Source: an uncultured Oscillospiraceae bacterium (GTDB taxonomy: Bacteria; Bacillota; Clostridia; Oscillospirales; Acutalibacteraceae). Taken from it: a stretch of 22,306 nucleotides of DNA. The notes below the pieces were generated by a model. The model was not told the origin of the DNA. It did not search any database and was given only the letters and a program-made list of their open reading frames with translations. Every line of letters starts with the position of its first letter. Position 1 is the stretch's first letter. This document shows, one piece after another, positions 22,109 to 22,306 of the stretch. The stretch is from NCBI GenBank assembly GCA_902492895.1, contig CABUNG010000038.1, forward strand, positions 1 to 22,306, in the 5' to 3' direction. The translations under genes were made by a program, and so were the position numbers.

Positions 22109-22306
22109 GCGGGGGCCGGTCCAAACGACGCGGGAATCGGAAGCTGGTTGGGGCCGTGGCGTCGTCAAAACACGCGGGGCCATATCCGGAGGATATGAGC
22201 GGGGGCCGGTCCAAAACGACGCGGGAATCGGAAGCGGGTTGGGGTCGTGATATCGTCAAAACACGCGGGGCCATATCCGGAGGATATGAGCGGGGGCCGG
22301 TCCAAA
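22109..22306. repeat. 90-91 bp tandem repeat array running off the right edge
   Basis: Units begin with GCGGGGGCCGGTCC at 22109, 22199 and 22290 (periods 90 and 91); the third is cut by the window edge. Units 1 and 2 are nearly identical except for a few central changes (GTGGCGTC against GTGATATC). Each ends with the hairpin CATATCC-GGA-GGATATG. Within unit 2, CAAAAC followed by a CGCGGG-type block recurs 45 bp apart, suggesting an older half-unit. The whole unit is conserved with no unique spacer, so it is not a CRISPR array. The rest of 21877-22108 holds the palindrome and terminator above and no gene. Confidence 0.85.

Noticed and set aside
22109..22306. CRISPR array
   Set aside because: The repeated unit is 90-91 bp and conserved over nearly its full length, with no short repeat/unique spacer alternation and no cas genes.

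Overview
The window looks like a chromosomal segment of a high-GC, anaerobic, Gram-positive bacterium of the class Clostridia (Oscillospiraceae/Ruminococcaceae-like). The reasons are: separate secD and secF genes, an AspAT of subfamily Ic, a stand-alone FakA-type domain, strong AAGGAG/GGAGG ribosome binding sites, consensus sigma-A promoters, many intrinsic terminators with long U-tracts, and a surface protein with a Gram-positive NPxTG sorting signal. The species cannot be named from the sequence.

Layout. The left edge holds the C-terminal part of a cofactor-independent phosphoglycerate mutase (apgM) and its terminator, then about 400 bp of hairpin-rich DNA without a gene. A minus-strand block follows: an 83-residue FakA/DAK2-like domain protein, a TipA-type MerR regulator with a textbook MerR operator, the secD-secF operon, an aspartate-type aminotransferase, and asnS. 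On the plus strand a tRNA-Val(GAC) gene has its 3' end and terminator copied in 94-bp tandem repeats. These repeats flank a small AT-rich island (about 8781-10536). The island carries one gene, an ECF sigma factor fused to a large C-terminal domain, behind an ECF-type promoter. A degraded copy of the tRNA-derived repeat and a terminator close it.

To the right are three plus-strand housekeeping or envelope genes: a DUF885 lipoprotein with a zinc-protease-like motif, a CNNM/CorC-type CBS-domain membrane protein, and an AEC-family transporter whose start overlaps the stop of the gene before it. A 930-bp gene-poor stretch leads to a 960-residue sortase-anchored beta-helix surface protein. The final block, on the minus strand, reads GNAT acetyltransferase, nucleoside hydrolase (rihC-like), DcuC-family carrier. 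It is probably one operon for taking up and cleaving a nucleoside-like substrate. The right edge enters an array of 90-91 bp tandem repeats that runs out of the window.

The accessory-looking parts are the tRNA-Val island, the surface-protein locus with its long leader and phased upstream boxes, the hairpin element near 1.1 kb, and the right-edge repeat array. The rest is ordinary core metabolism and secretion. I found no CRISPR array, no integrase or transposase, and no phage genes.
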